This document shows positions 18,787 to 27,219 of a DNA stretch of 64,000 nt, piece by piece. The notes below the pieces were generated by a model, which did not search any database, had not been told where the DNA came from, and saw only the letters and a program-made list of their open reading frames with translations. How positions within the stretch are numbered: position 1 is the stretch's first letter; every line of letters begins with the position of its first letter. The DNA is from Acetobacter garciniae (GTDB taxonomy: Bacteria; Pseudomonadota; Alphaproteobacteria; Acetobacterales; Acetobacteraceae), in assembly GCF_017377735.1 (NCBI RefSeq), contig NZ_JAFVMH010000001.1, positions 1 to 64,000 of the forward strand, in the 5' to 3' direction. The translations under genes were made by a program, and so were the position numbers.

Positions 18787-19311
18787 ATGTCTGATCTGAT
18801 AGTTCTGGGGTTCGACCATATCGATGACGCAGCAAAAGTGCTGAATGAATGTCGTGCGCTGGAAAAGGAATATCTGCTCGACCTGGAAGACGCGGTTGTC
18901 GTCACGCGTGACGGGGCGGGCAAGGTGCATCTGAACCAGAGCCTGAATCTCGAAAAGGCCGGGGCGTCCTGGGGGCTTGTCTCCGGTGGGTTCTGGGGTG
19001 TCCTGGTGGGGATGCTGTGCCTCAACCCGCTGGCGGGCTTCGTGATCGGCAGCGCGGTTGGCGCGGGTTCGGGCGCGCTGGCAGGCAAGATGTCCGATTA
19101 CGGGATCGATGACGGGTTTATCAAATCGCTGAGCGAGACCATTCCGGCCAATAGTTCGGCCCTGTTCATTCTGGTCCGCAAGTCGCAGCCTGAAAAGGTG
19201 CTGGCCGATCTGTCGCAGTTCAAGGGCCATGCCCGGATCATCCGCACTTCGCTCTCGCCCGAGGCGGAAGCCAAGCTCAAGGCCGCGCTGGGCGACGTCG
19301 CTGCGGCCTGA
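18787..19311 (+). CDS. DUF1269 membrane protein
   Basis: A 174-residue protein of the DUF1269 group. It begins MSDLIVLGFDHIDDAAKVL and has one long Gly-rich hydrophobic hairpin in the middle (ASWGLVSGGFWGVLVGMLCL, then AGFVIGSAVGAGSGALAG). The polar C-terminal half ends with ALFILVRKSQPEKVLADL. This glycine-zipper core is typical of the family, whose role is unknown. AAGGAGG lies 4 bases before ATG 18787, which decides the start. Confidence 0.85.
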   Translation: MSDLIVLGFDHIDDAAKVLNECRALEKEYLLDLEDAVVVTRDGAGKVHLNQSLNLEKAGASWGLVSGGFWGVLVGMLCLNPLAGFVIGSAVGAGSGALAGKMSDYGIDDGFIKSLSETIPANSSALFILVRKSQPEKVLADLSQFKGHARIIRTSLSPEAEAKLKAALGDVAAA

Positions 19312-19418
19312 AATCTGCCCGCGCTGGCCGTGCCGGATGGGTGGGACCATCCGGTATGGCCGGTGCTGCTGGACCTGCTCCGGTAAGGGTAATGTGGGTC
19401 GGCTTTAACGCTACGTTA

Positions 19419-19443
19419 AACCGCCCGGCGCGATGCCGGGCGG
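19419..19443 (-). terminator. terminator of the TonB receptor gene
   Basis: Nine-base arms CCGCCCGGC and GCCGGGCGG surround a 5-base loop at 19421-19443. On the minus strand the hairpin is followed by TTT. It lies directly after the stop at 19450. Confidence 0.7.
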
Positions 19444-19449
19444 TGATGT

Positions 19450-21804
19450 TTAGAACCCCTGCGACACACCGCACAGAATGGTCCGGCGCAGGCCGTATTG
19501 CGGTGCGCCCACGCCAATGCCCGAGCCGTCACGCAGCAGGTAGGTGTGGTCTGCCAGGTTGGTGACATCCAGCCGCAACTGCGTATCACCCGGCCAGCGA
19601 TGACCGAATGTGTCGTGAATGGTCTGCACGACGGAAAAATTGACCGTGGCGTAAGGTGTCAGTGCCACGCCATTGGGCACGGCACCATCTGCCCGCAGGC
19701 CGCTGCCATAGACCATGGTGGCGGACAGGCGTAGCGGAAAGCGCGTCTGGTGGAACAGCGTATACGCAGCACCGGCCGAGGCGGTCCAGCGCTGGTCGTG
19801 GTCGAGATGGATCCAGCGGTTCTGGATATAGGCCAGGTCGTCGGGGTCGAAATTGAACTGCGCGCTGGTAATATCCTTGCCGATGGCGCGCGACCACGCA
19901 AAATTTCCGTAAAGGGACAACGGTCCGCGTTCGTAAGACGTGCTGAATTCGTAGCCGTTCACCTGCCCGCGCCGGTAATTGAACCCGCTCAGGACAATTG
20001 GTGCGCCAAACTGCCCTTCATCGATCAGGTTGTGGGCGAGCTTGTAATACGCATCGAACGAGATCCGCCAGCCGGGCAGCAAGGTCTGTTCGAAGCCGGC
20101 ATCAAAATAATGGTCGCGTTCGGCGCGCACCGTGTTGTTGCGATAATTGGCGGGTGCGGCGCTGGTTTGCGCGAATTTGTACAGTGACGAGCTTGAAACT
20201 ATCTCGAACGGCGGGGGCGTGAAATAGCGCGAATAACCCGCGTGCAGAACGCCACCTTTCCACGGCTTCCAGACCAGGTTCACACGTGGGCTGAACTGCG
20301 TTTCGGACGTATATTCGCTGACCCCGTCAAAGCGCAGGCCATAATTCAGGGTCAGGTTGCGGGTAAGCTGCCATTCGTCCTGGCCGTACACGCCGTATAC
20401 CATGCCGGTCTTGCCGCTGCTGTCACGAATGGTCTCGGGCTGCGTGCCGAATACGGGGTTGCCGTCACCATCCACCCCGTCCTGGGCGAAAACGGAGGAG
20501 ATGGTCTTGGAAATGGTGCGTTCGACAAAAACCTGGAAGCCGAAACGCACCGTATGCTCCGGTGCCGCCCGCCATGTCACGTCATGCTGCGTGCCGGTGG
20601 AAAAAACCGAACGCGCGGCATTCTGGGCAATGCCGTTATAGACCAGATCCCCCAGCGGGTCGGGGGAATAGCGCAGGCTGCTGTAGCGGGTGAACACGGA
20701 GCTTTGCAGGCTGAACGGGCCTATTTCCTTCTGCAGGGCGAGAATGGCAAAATCCGTGATCTGTTTTTGATGTTCGCTGAGCGATGCACTGTCGCCGCTG
20801 CCGGCCAACTGCTGGGCCAGTGCGCTGCCGGAATAGGACGGCATTGAAAACTGCGTTTGCTGGCCCGGATTGTTGGGAAGCTGATATTCCGCGTTGGACA
20901 CGCCCGCGATAAAGCTGATCCGCGTGTCGTCATCCGCCGTGTAGCGGGCATGGCCCAGGAAATGGTACTGGTTGCTCAAATCATGCAGGGCATTGAAGGT
21001 GGGCATGGTGTTTTCAATACCCACACGGTCATGCACGAAGTCGGCCGTGGCAAAGAAGTCCCACTTCCCTTTATGAAAACCGTATTGCAGGGACGGGAAG
21101 AAATAATCCCGCGCACCCCCGTAAATGGAAAGGTTGCCGCCTCCATTGGTGGTACCGGTCTTGGTGGTGATATCCACCACGGCTGCCTGCAAAAAGCCGA
21201 ACTGGCTGGGCAGGGCCCCTGTGGTCAGGGACATGTTGTCGGCAAAGCGGGTCATCAGCGCCTGGCCGAACACGCTCAGCCCTTCGGGCAACTGCACGCC
21301 ATCAAGGCGGAACTGCACCTCGTTATGGTCCCCGCGCACATGGATCTGGCCATAGCTGTCCTGGGCGACGCCGGGGGCCTGCAGCAGTACCTGGTTCAGC
21401 GGTGCGTTGTCCCCGCCCGGAATGGTCTCCAGCGCCTTGCGGCTGAAACTGTACACCGTTGCCCCCGTGGTGGGCGACAGGGTTGCACGCATATGATCGA
21501 GATGGGCCGTCACGATCACCTGTTGCGCATCATGCGCCTTGTCGGTCGTAACGGTCGTGGTCTGGGGGCGCCCCTTTGCCGCGGGGGTGGTGACGTGCGT
21601 AACCTGCGCCTGGCCCTGTATCTGGCCGGTTGTCCGGCGTCCCGCTTGGGCCGCCGTCTGGCTGCCTGTCTGGCCCTGCGTCTGCTTGGCGTGGCCGGGT
21701 TTGAGCAGGGTATCAGGTGTTTGCGCAACACCCGAGCCGCCTGCAAGGCACAGGCCGCCCAGGATGGACGAATAGAAAAAAAGACCGGGAGCGCGGCGTA
21801 TCAT
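19450..21804 (-). CDS. TonB-dependent receptor
   Basis: A 784-residue outer-membrane receptor. A signal peptide (MIRRAPGLFFYSSILGGLCLA) is followed by about 75 Gln/Thr/Ala-rich residues and then the plug domain, with TIPGGDNAPLNQVLLQAPGV and IHVRGDHNEVQFRLDGVQLP. A 22-strand-type barrel ends with a C-terminal aromatic strand. It lacks an obvious N-terminal signalling domain and no FecR/FecI pair is nearby, so the ligand is unknown. The long low-complexity linker before the plug is unusual. An AT-rich palindrome at 21850-21869 lies upstream. Confidence 0.9.
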   Translation of the reverse strand: MIRRAPGLFFYSSILGGLCLAGGSGVAQTPDTLLKPGHAKQTQGQTGSQTAAQAGRRTTGQIQGQAQVTHVTTPAAKGRPQTTTVTTDKAHDAQQVIVTAHLDHMRATLSPTTGATVYSFSRKALETIPGGDNAPLNQVLLQAPGVAQDSYGQIHVRGDHNEVQFRLDGVQLPEGLSVFGQALMTRFADNMSLTTGALPSQFGFLQAAVVDITTKTGTTNGGGNLSIYGGARDYFFPSLQYGFHKGKWDFFATADFVHDRVGIENTMPTFNALHDLSNQYHFLGHARYTADDDTRISFIAGVSNAEYQLPNNPGQQTQFSMPSYSGSALAQQLAGSGDSASLSEHQKQITDFAILALQKEIGPFSLQSSVFTRYSSLRYSPDPLGDLVYNGIAQNAARSVFSTGTQHDVTWRAAPEHTVRFGFQVFVERTISKTISSVFAQDGVDGDGNPVFGTQPETIRDSSGKTGMVYGVYGQDEWQLTRNLTLNYGLRFDGVSEYTSETQFSPRVNLVWKPWKGGVLHAGYSRYFTPPPFEIVSSSSLYKFAQTSAAPANYRNNTVRAERDHYFDAGFEQTLLPGWRISFDAYYKLAHNLIDEGQFGAPIVLSGFNYRRGQVNGYEFSTSYERGPLSLYGNFAWSRAIGKDITSAQFNFDPDDLAYIQNRWIHLDHDQRWTASAGAAYTLFHQTRFPLRLSATMVYGSGLRADGAVPNGVALTPYATVNFSVVQTIHDTFGHRWPGDTQLRLDVTNLADHTYLLRDGSGIGVGAPQYGLRRTILCGVSQGF

Positions 21805-21849
21805 GGGGCAGGCGGCCTTGTCAGAAGTGGAACTAGCCGTCCGTGTATA

Positions 21850-21869
21850 TGTTATATTATATCATAACA
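21850..21869 (-). promoter_or_regulatory. AT-rich palindrome upstream of TonB receptor
   Basis: TGTTAT and ATAACA arms flank an 8-base AT core, 45 bases upstream of the receptor start. It is a candidate operator overlapping the promoter. It does not match a Fur box. Confidence 0.4.
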
Positions 21870-22040
21870 ATCCCTTTCCGATGAAAAATGCAGCCCCACC
21901 CCGCGGCTGTTGCCTCGACGCAACAGCGGCAGGGGGCGGAGCAGCAGGGCGGTGGGAATGCGGGTAACGGCCGCGCATTCCCCATTCCGGGGGAGCGGTT
22001 TCTCTCCCCCCTCCAGGGGGCGGAATACGCGGCATTGGGC

Positions 22041-22814
22041 TTATTTGGTGGTGTAGCCGCCATTGACCAGAATGGTCTGCCCGGTCATCCACCAGCCTTC
22101 GGATACGATAAAGCGCACGTAGGGGGCGATATCGGTGATATCCGTAAGACCTGTCTTGCTGAAAGGCGAAAGGGCAGCGGCGGTCTTGTGATAGGCCACG
22201 GCCTCGGGCGCTTCCTGGCCGTAGAAGAAGGGTGTGTCCATCGGGCCGGGGCCGATGGCGTTGACCGAAATTCCGCGTGCGCCAAATTCCTTGGATGCCG
22301 CACGGGTAAAATGCTCCACCGCCGCCTTGGACCCCGCATAGGTGGAATAGAACGGCGTATAGGCACCCAGCAGCGAAGTCACCAGCGTCAGCAGCTTGCC
22401 GTTATCGCGCAGGTGCTGGCCTGCCTCGCGTATGAACTGATAGGCGACCTTGGTGTTGACGGCGAACATTTCGTCGTATTCGTCATCCGTCGTTTCGGTG
22501 ATCGGCTTTTTCAGCACCTTGCCCACGGTGTTGATGGCAATATCCAGCGGCCCGGCGGCGGCTGTTGCATCCGCGAACAGCTTTGCCACGGCCCCTTTTG
22601 CCGTCAGGTCCGCTTGCAGGGCGATGCCGCGCGCGCCTGCTGCCTCGATCGCGCGCAGGGTGGCCTGGGCGTCCTCCGCATTGTGGGTGCTGCGATAGTG
22701 GATGACAATCGTGCCGGCCCCATGGGTGGCCAGGTCCCGGGCGATAAGGCCACCAAGGTTCTTCGCACCCCCGGCGATCAGGACGGTTTTGCCTGCAAGG
22801 CTGTGATCGACCAT
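22041..22814 (-). CDS. SDR family oxidoreductase
   Basis: A 257-residue classical-type SDR. The NAD(P) motif is VLIAGGAKNLGGLIARDLA, a GGxxNLGG variant of TGxxxGxG. The INTVGKVLKKP segment replaces NNAG, and the active site has Ser in TSLLGA and YAGSK with Tyr and Lys intact. The IHYRSTHNAED segment after strand 2 suggests NADP preference. It is divergent from a LysR gene, a classic arrangement in which the regulator controls its neighbour. The substrate is unknown. Confidence 0.9.
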   Translation of the reverse strand: MVDHSLAGKTVLIAGGAKNLGGLIARDLATHGAGTIVIHYRSTHNAEDAQATLRAIEAAGARGIALQADLTAKGAVAKLFADATAAAGPLDIAINTVGKVLKKPITETTDDEYDEMFAVNTKVAYQFIREAGQHLRDNGKLLTLVTSLLGAYTPFYSTYAGSKAAVEHFTRAASKEFGARGISVNAIGPGPMDTPFFYGQEAPEAVAYHKTAAALSPFSKTGLTDITDIAPYVRFIVSEGWWMTGQTILVNGGYTTK

Positions 22815-22930
22815 GTTCGTATTCCTGTTCCTGGTGTTCCGTGCCTGACTGGCTGCGGGGCTTTGGTTTCGGGCACCCGTCCGATCAGTCTGCTAGGACT
22901 ATATCAGTCGAAATTTCCAGATAAATCTCT

Positions 22931-22942
22931 TAATCATGATAA
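22931..22942. promoter_or_regulatory. palindrome in SDR/LysR intergenic region
   Basis: The perfect palindrome ATCATGAT (22933-22940) lies within TTAATCATGATAAG, about 60 bases before the LysR start. LysR-type regulators bind dyads in such divergent intergenic regions, so this is a candidate site. Confidence 0.35.
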
Positions 22943-23000
22943 GATATGTCATAAAACACGAACAATGGCGGGGCCATAAGGCGGCAACAGGAGCCAGGGC

Positions 23001-23951
23001 ATGGACCGGATCGACCTTTTACGCATTTTCGCCCGCGTGGTTGAGACCACAAGCTTCACCCGCGCGGCCGAAACGCTTGGCCTCCCGCGTTCGAGTGTCT
23101 CCACCGCCGTGCAGGAACTTGAATCCCGGCTGGGCGTGCGGTTGCTGACACGCACCACACGCAGCGTGGCCCCCACCCCCGATGGCACTGCCTTTTACGA
23201 GCACGCCCTGCGCCTGGTGGCTGATATGGAAGAAGCCGAAAGCCTGTTCCGCCGGGGGCATGAACGCATACGCGGCCGGTTGCGCGTCAGCCTGCCGGTC
23301 AGGATCGGGCGGCTGGTGGTCGCCCCCGCCCTTGGGGATTTTCTGACCACCTATCCCGGCATCGCGCTGGACCTGGGGGTGACGGACCGGCCCGTCAACC
23401 TGGTGGAAGATGGGGTGGACTGTGCCCTGCGCGTGGGGGAATTGCGCATATCGGGCATGGTGGCCCGGCCTTTGGGGCAACTGACGCTGGTGAACGTGGC
23501 CGCACCCGCCTATCTGGCGCGCCACGGCGTGCCGCACAGCCCGACCGACTTGCTGGCAGAAGGGCACCAGATCGTCCATTACGCATCGGCCAGCACGGGG
23601 CGGGTGGAAAAATGGGAATGGGAGGACGCAGGCCAGACCCGCACGCTGGACCTGCCGGGCCGTGTCACGGTGGACAGTGCCGAAGCCCAGATCGCCTGCT
23701 GCCTGGCGGGTCTGGGGCTGGTCCAGATCCCGTATTACGATGTACGGCCCTATCTGAAGACAGGGCAGATGGTCGAAGTGTTGCCTGCCTGGCGCGCGGC
23801 CCCGCTGCCCATGGCCCTGCTTTATCCGCACCGGCGGCATCTGTCCGCAAGGGTGCGGGTTTTCGCGGACTGGCTGCAACGGCTTGTCGCCCGCGAGGTG
23901 CTGCACCCGCCCGAGGTGACGCCGGTCCTCCATTCTGATAGCGGTGTGTAG
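23001..23951 (+). CDS. LysR family transcriptional regulator
   Basis: A 316-residue regulator. The N-terminal winged helix-turn-helix (LLRIFARVVETTSFTRAAET, LGLPRSSVSTAVQELESRLG) is followed by the substrate-binding domain (RLRVSLPVRIGRLVVAPALG, DLGVTDRPVNLVEDGVDCAL). The subtype resembles LysRs that control neighbouring oxidoreductases. It likely regulates the divergent SDR gene and itself. The antiporter gene follows 32 bases after the stop. Confidence 0.93.
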   Translation: MDRIDLLRIFARVVETTSFTRAAETLGLPRSSVSTAVQELESRLGVRLLTRTTRSVAPTPDGTAFYEHALRLVADMEEAESLFRRGHERIRGRLRVSLPVRIGRLVVAPALGDFLTTYPGIALDLGVTDRPVNLVEDGVDCALRVGELRISGMVARPLGQLTLVNVAAPAYLARHGVPHSPTDLLAEGHQIVHYASASTGRVEKWEWEDAGQTRTLDLPGRVTVDSAEAQIACCLAGLGLVQIPYYDVRPYLKTGQMVEVLPAWRAAPLPMALLYPHRRHLSARVRVFADWLQRLVAREVLHPPEVTPVLHSDSGV

Positions 23952-23983
23952 CCGATAGAACACCCTTGCAGGAAACGGGCACG

Positions 23984-25687
23984 ATGCTGACGGTTGAAGT
24001 CATTTTGCTCCTGCTCTGGCTGGCGGCTGTCAGCAGCCTGCTGGTCACGCTGTTCCGCCGCAAGGTGCCCCAGCCGCTGATCCTGATCGTGCTGGGGGTG
24101 GGGGCGGCCCTGTGCGGCGTGCATGTGGGGCTGCATTCCGAACTGTTCATGTTCGTGTTCCTGCCCCCCCTGCTGTTCGCCGATGCGTTTCGCATGCCCC
24201 TGCGCGAATTCAATGCCCTGCGCGGGCCTATCCTGTTCCTGGCCTTCGGGCTTGTGGTGCTGAACACGCTGGTCTGCGGCTATGTCATTCACTGGATCGT
24301 GCCGTTCCTGGCCCTGCCGGTCTGCTTCACGCTGGCGGCCGCCCTTTCGCCCACCGATACGGTCGCGGTCTCCAGCCTGATCCAGGGCAGGCATGTGCCG
24401 GTCAGGCTTTTGCAGCTTCTGTCGGGGGAGGCCCTGTTCAACGACGCATCGGGCCTTGTGTGCTTCCGCTTTGCGATGGCCGACGCGCTGACGGGGGAAT
24501 TTTCATACCGCCAGGCGTTCGGTTCGTTCCTGCTTGTCTCGCTCGGGGGGCTTGTCATCGGCGGGGCAATGGCGTGGGCTGCGGCCCGCATCAACCGTGA
24601 ACTGCTGCGCCGCGGGCTGGAAGACGGGCGTTCGCAAATTGTCTTCATCCTGCTCCTGCCGTTCCTGACCTATGCGGCGGCGGAGGCGGTGGAGTGCTCG
24701 GGCATTCTGGCGGCTGTCGCGGGCTGCATGGTGTTCAAGCTGTCCGGCGCGATCGAGGAAGCCGCGACCACCACCCGCCTGCAGGCCAATACGGTCTGGA
24801 TCATGATCAGCTACGTGTTCAACGCGCTGATCTTTCTTTTCCTGGGCCTGCAACTGCCCGCACTCTTGTCCAGCGCCACCACCGTCATGCAGATGCGCCA
24901 TGCCGCCCTGTGGCAGTACGGTGTGCTGGTGGCCGAAATCTACGGCATCATGCTGGCCATGCGCATGGTGGGCGTGTGGTTGTGCATGTCCGGCCGGTGG
25001 GTGGCGGCCCATGTCGGCCACAGGCCCTACCAGCAGACCGGCATTGCCGCCAGCCTGCTGCTGACCTTTGCCGGGGTGCGCGGTGCGGTGACGCTGGCGG
25101 CCGTGCTGTCCCTGCCATCGGGGCTGGACGGGACGGATGTCTTCCCCGCGCGTGAGGCGGTGGTGGTCATTGCCGCGGGGGTGATCGTGTTCTCGCTTTT
25201 GGGGGCAAGTATCGCCATTCCCCTGTGCCTGCGCTTCATCCCGCCCGAACTGGTGGATACCGCAGCGCAGGAGGAAAACATGGCCCGCCAGAAGCTGATC
25301 GGTACGGCCCTGGCGGTGCTGCGCAAGATCCACGACACCACGGCCGAGCCTGAAGCGGGCACGCAGGCGCAACCCCTTGCCGTAGACGACGCGGTGCGGC
25401 GCGACGTGGCGGAGCGGATGATCCAGCTTTACGAAAGCCGGCTGGATGAAGAAAGTGCCGATCTGCACATGAACGATGCCGATCGCGCCAACGCCGTGCG
25501 CCACGCGCGTGAGGAACTGGCCCTGCGCCTGCAGGTCCTGCGGGCCGAACGCCAGCTCATGCGCGCCATGGTGGCCCGGCGCGAGATCAACGACCAGACG
25601 GAATGGAAGCTTCAGCAGGAACTCGATTACGAGGAGCAGGTGATCCACTTCCAGTCCCTGCGCCTGCCGCATGAGCATGCGTCCTAG
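23984..25687 (+). CDS. Na+/H+ antiporter, CPA1 family
   Basis: A 567-residue inner-membrane antiporter with about twelve membrane segments. AALSPTDTVAVSSLIQGRHV and SGEALFNDASGLVCFRFA contain the conserved ion-site residues, including the ND pair, and LTFAGVRGAVTLAAVLSLP is another CPA1 motif. A cytoplasmic tail of about 130 residues is rich in charged helix. ATG 23984 has AGGA upstream; a TTG at 23966 adds only six residues. It exchanges cytoplasmic Na+ (or K+) for H+. Confidence 0.93.
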   Translation: MLTVEVILLLLWLAAVSSLLVTLFRRKVPQPLILIVLGVGAALCGVHVGLHSELFMFVFLPPLLFADAFRMPLREFNALRGPILFLAFGLVVLNTLVCGYVIHWIVPFLALPVCFTLAAALSPTDTVAVSSLIQGRHVPVRLLQLLSGEALFNDASGLVCFRFAMADALTGEFSYRQAFGSFLLVSLGGLVIGGAMAWAAARINRELLRRGLEDGRSQIVFILLLPFLTYAAAEAVECSGILAAVAGCMVFKLSGAIEEAATTTRLQANTVWIMISYVFNALIFLFLGLQLPALLSSATTVMQMRHAALWQYGVLVAEIYGIMLAMRMVGVWLCMSGRWVAAHVGHRPYQQTGIAASLLLTFAGVRGAVTLAAVLSLPSGLDGTDVFPAREAVVVIAAGVIVFSLLGASIAIPLCLRFIPPELVDTAAQEENMARQKLIGTALAVLRKIHDTTAEPEAGTQAQPLAVDDAVRRDVAERMIQLYESRLDEESADLHMNDADRANAVRHAREELALRLQVLRAERQLMRAMVARREINDQTEWKLQQELDYEEQVIHFQSLRLPHEHAS

Positions 25688-25694
25688 TTCCCCC

Positions 25695-25726
25695 ACCCCT
25701 GCGCCGGTGGCAGGATTGGCAGGGGT
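25695..25726. terminator. hairpin between converging genes
   Basis: Perfect 8-base arms ACCCCTGC (25695-25702) and GCAGGGGT (25719-25726) lie between the antiporter and MBL genes and overlap the last base of the MBL stop. No T-run is seen, so it may act on both strands with low efficiency. Confidence 0.4.
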
Positions 25727-26703
25727 CAGGGAAAGTCATACACACCACCCGGTTCGGCGGGCACGAAGCGGTCGGGGGCAATGTCTGCCGCCAGCAGGGC
25801 CGCATGCAGGTCTGCACAGGGGGCGGTGCGGGCTTCGTCGGTCAACTGGAATGTTCCCCAATGGATTCCCAGCGCCTGCCGGGCCCCGATATCGCGGAAA
25901 ATACGCACGGCCTCCACGGGGTTTACGTGCTGGGTCGCCATGAACGAGCGGGGTTCGTAAGCCCCGATGGGAATAAGGGCGACATCCGGCGCGCCGTAGC
26001 GTGCGTGCAGGTCGCGGAAAATCGCGCCCTCGCCATACCCCGTATCACCCGCAAAGCCGATTTGGCCCTTGGGCGTTTGCAGCCAGAACCCGGACCATAG
26101 CGCCATGCGCCGGTCCCGCAGGCCCCGGGCGGACCAGTGGTTGGCGGGGGTCAGCGTTATGGTGGCATTGCCCACGTCCAGGCTTTCGCCCCAGTCGCGG
26201 GTCTGGACCCGCGCGCCCGGCACGGCCTTGCGGATAATCGTATCGTTGCCCAGCGGCGTGACGATCAGGGGCGCGTGCTCCGCATGCAGCCGCTTGAGCG
26301 TAGCGGTGTCGAGATGGTCGTAATGGTTATGGCTTACCAGTACCGCATCGATCGGCGGCAGGGTGTGAAAGGCAATGCCCGGTGGCGTGACCCGCCTGGG
26401 GCCGATGAAGGTGAACGGGCTCGCGCGCTTGGACCAGACAGGGTCGGTCAGGATATTCAGCCCTGCGACCTGAACCAGCAGGGAAGCATGGCCCACCATG
26501 GTGATCCGTATGCCCTCCACCCGCTTTTCGGGCACTGCGGGGGCCAGGGGGACGTGCTGCGGCCATTTCGCGGGTTTGGCGGTACGCTTCCACTGCCAGA
26601 TATCGCGCAGGGAATGCCCCTTGCGGTCCTGGCCGGGGTTGAAAAAACGCTGGCCGTCGAAATGATCGCTCGGGGGCCCGGAATAATAGCGGTTGGAAGC
26701 CAT
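25726..26703 (-). CDS. MBL-fold metal-dependent hydrolase (UlaG/NAPE-PLD-like)
   Basis: A 325-residue metallo-beta-lactamase-fold enzyme. VSHNHYDHLD is the HxHxDH zinc motif; GFAGDTGYG and HWGTFQLTDE supply the later metal ligands. The N-terminal RYYSGPPSDHFDGQRFFNPG segment and the GHASLLVQVAG strand are typical of NAPE-hydrolysing phospholipase D-like and UlaG-like members. The substrate could be a phosphoester or lactone. No signal peptide is seen. It converges with the antiporter gene. Confidence 0.9.
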   Translation of the reverse strand: MASNRYYSGPPSDHFDGQRFFNPGQDRKGHSLRDIWQWKRTAKPAKWPQHVPLAPAVPEKRVEGIRITMVGHASLLVQVAGLNILTDPVWSKRASPFTFIGPRRVTPPGIAFHTLPPIDAVLVSHNHYDHLDTATLKRLHAEHAPLIVTPLGNDTIIRKAVPGARVQTRDWGESLDVGNATITLTPANHWSARGLRDRRMALWSGFWLQTPKGQIGFAGDTGYGEGAIFRDLHARYGAPDVALIPIGAYEPRSFMATQHVNPVEAVRIFRDIGARQALGIHWGTFQLTDEARTAPCADLHAALLAADIAPDRFVPAEPGGVYDFP

Positions 26704-26847
26704 GAAGGATGTCTCTCCTCGCCTGTGTCGGGCTGGTGTCGGGGTGTGTGGCAGGACCGGTCTTGCGGTGCGGGCAGCCTATCCAGCGTTAGCTTTGCCG
26801 TGGCGTTCCGGCAATGGCCGAAGGGGGCTGCATCCCGGCTTTGACCC

Positions 26848-26874
26848 TTGCACAGGCTGGCGCCAGCCTATAAA
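26848..26874 (+). promoter_or_regulatory. candidate btu promoter with palindrome in spacer
   Basis: TTGCAC (26848-26853) and TATAAA (26869-26874) are 15 bases apart, a short spacing. The spacer is almost wholly the perfect 14-base palindrome GGCTGGCGCCAGCC (26855-26868). It lies just before the riboswitch. The palindrome could bind a regulator. Confidence 0.45.
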
Positions 26875-26887
26875 GCACCATCGCATG

Positions 26888-27074
26888 ATGGTTTCCCGTC
26901 AGGGAATGAAAAGGGAACCGGGTGCGGGCGGCTTTCGCCCCATGCCCGGGCTGTCCCCGCAACTGTAAGCGGCATGTTCCACGTTTCTCCGCTGTTCAAC
27001 GCAGCGGACCCACTGGAAGGCACTTTCCGGGAAGGGGTGGTGGAACGCCAAACCGCAAGCCAGGAGACCTGCCA
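26888..27074 (+). promoter_or_regulatory. cobalamin (AdoCbl) riboswitch
   Basis: The region has the standard parts in order: the GTTTCCCGTCAGGGAATGAA start, AAAAGGGAACCGGGTGCGGG, CCGGGCTGTCCCCGCAACTG (the conserved core), GTAAGCGG, and the B12 box GCCAGGAGACCTGCC near 27059-27073. These are diagnostic of the B12 riboswitch, which lowers expression of uptake genes when adenosylcobalamin is high. It lies in the leader of the btuBFCD operon. The end of the B12 box is close to an in-frame ATG at 27079. Confidence 0.95.
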
Positions 27075-27219
27075 TCATATGGAGTTGCAAACGGGGCATG
27101 TCGGTCGGGGGGTGTCGGCAGGTCGGGTCAGGGATCGCGTAGCGCGTGCAGGTGCGATGGCGCGCGCAGGATCGCCCGCCAGGTCTCGTGGCGACGCTCT
27201 GTCTTGCGGCTGCCCTATC

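Noticed and set aside
24503..25696. 397-codon antisense frame over the antiporter
   Set aside because: Shadow of a strongly supported membrane protein gene.
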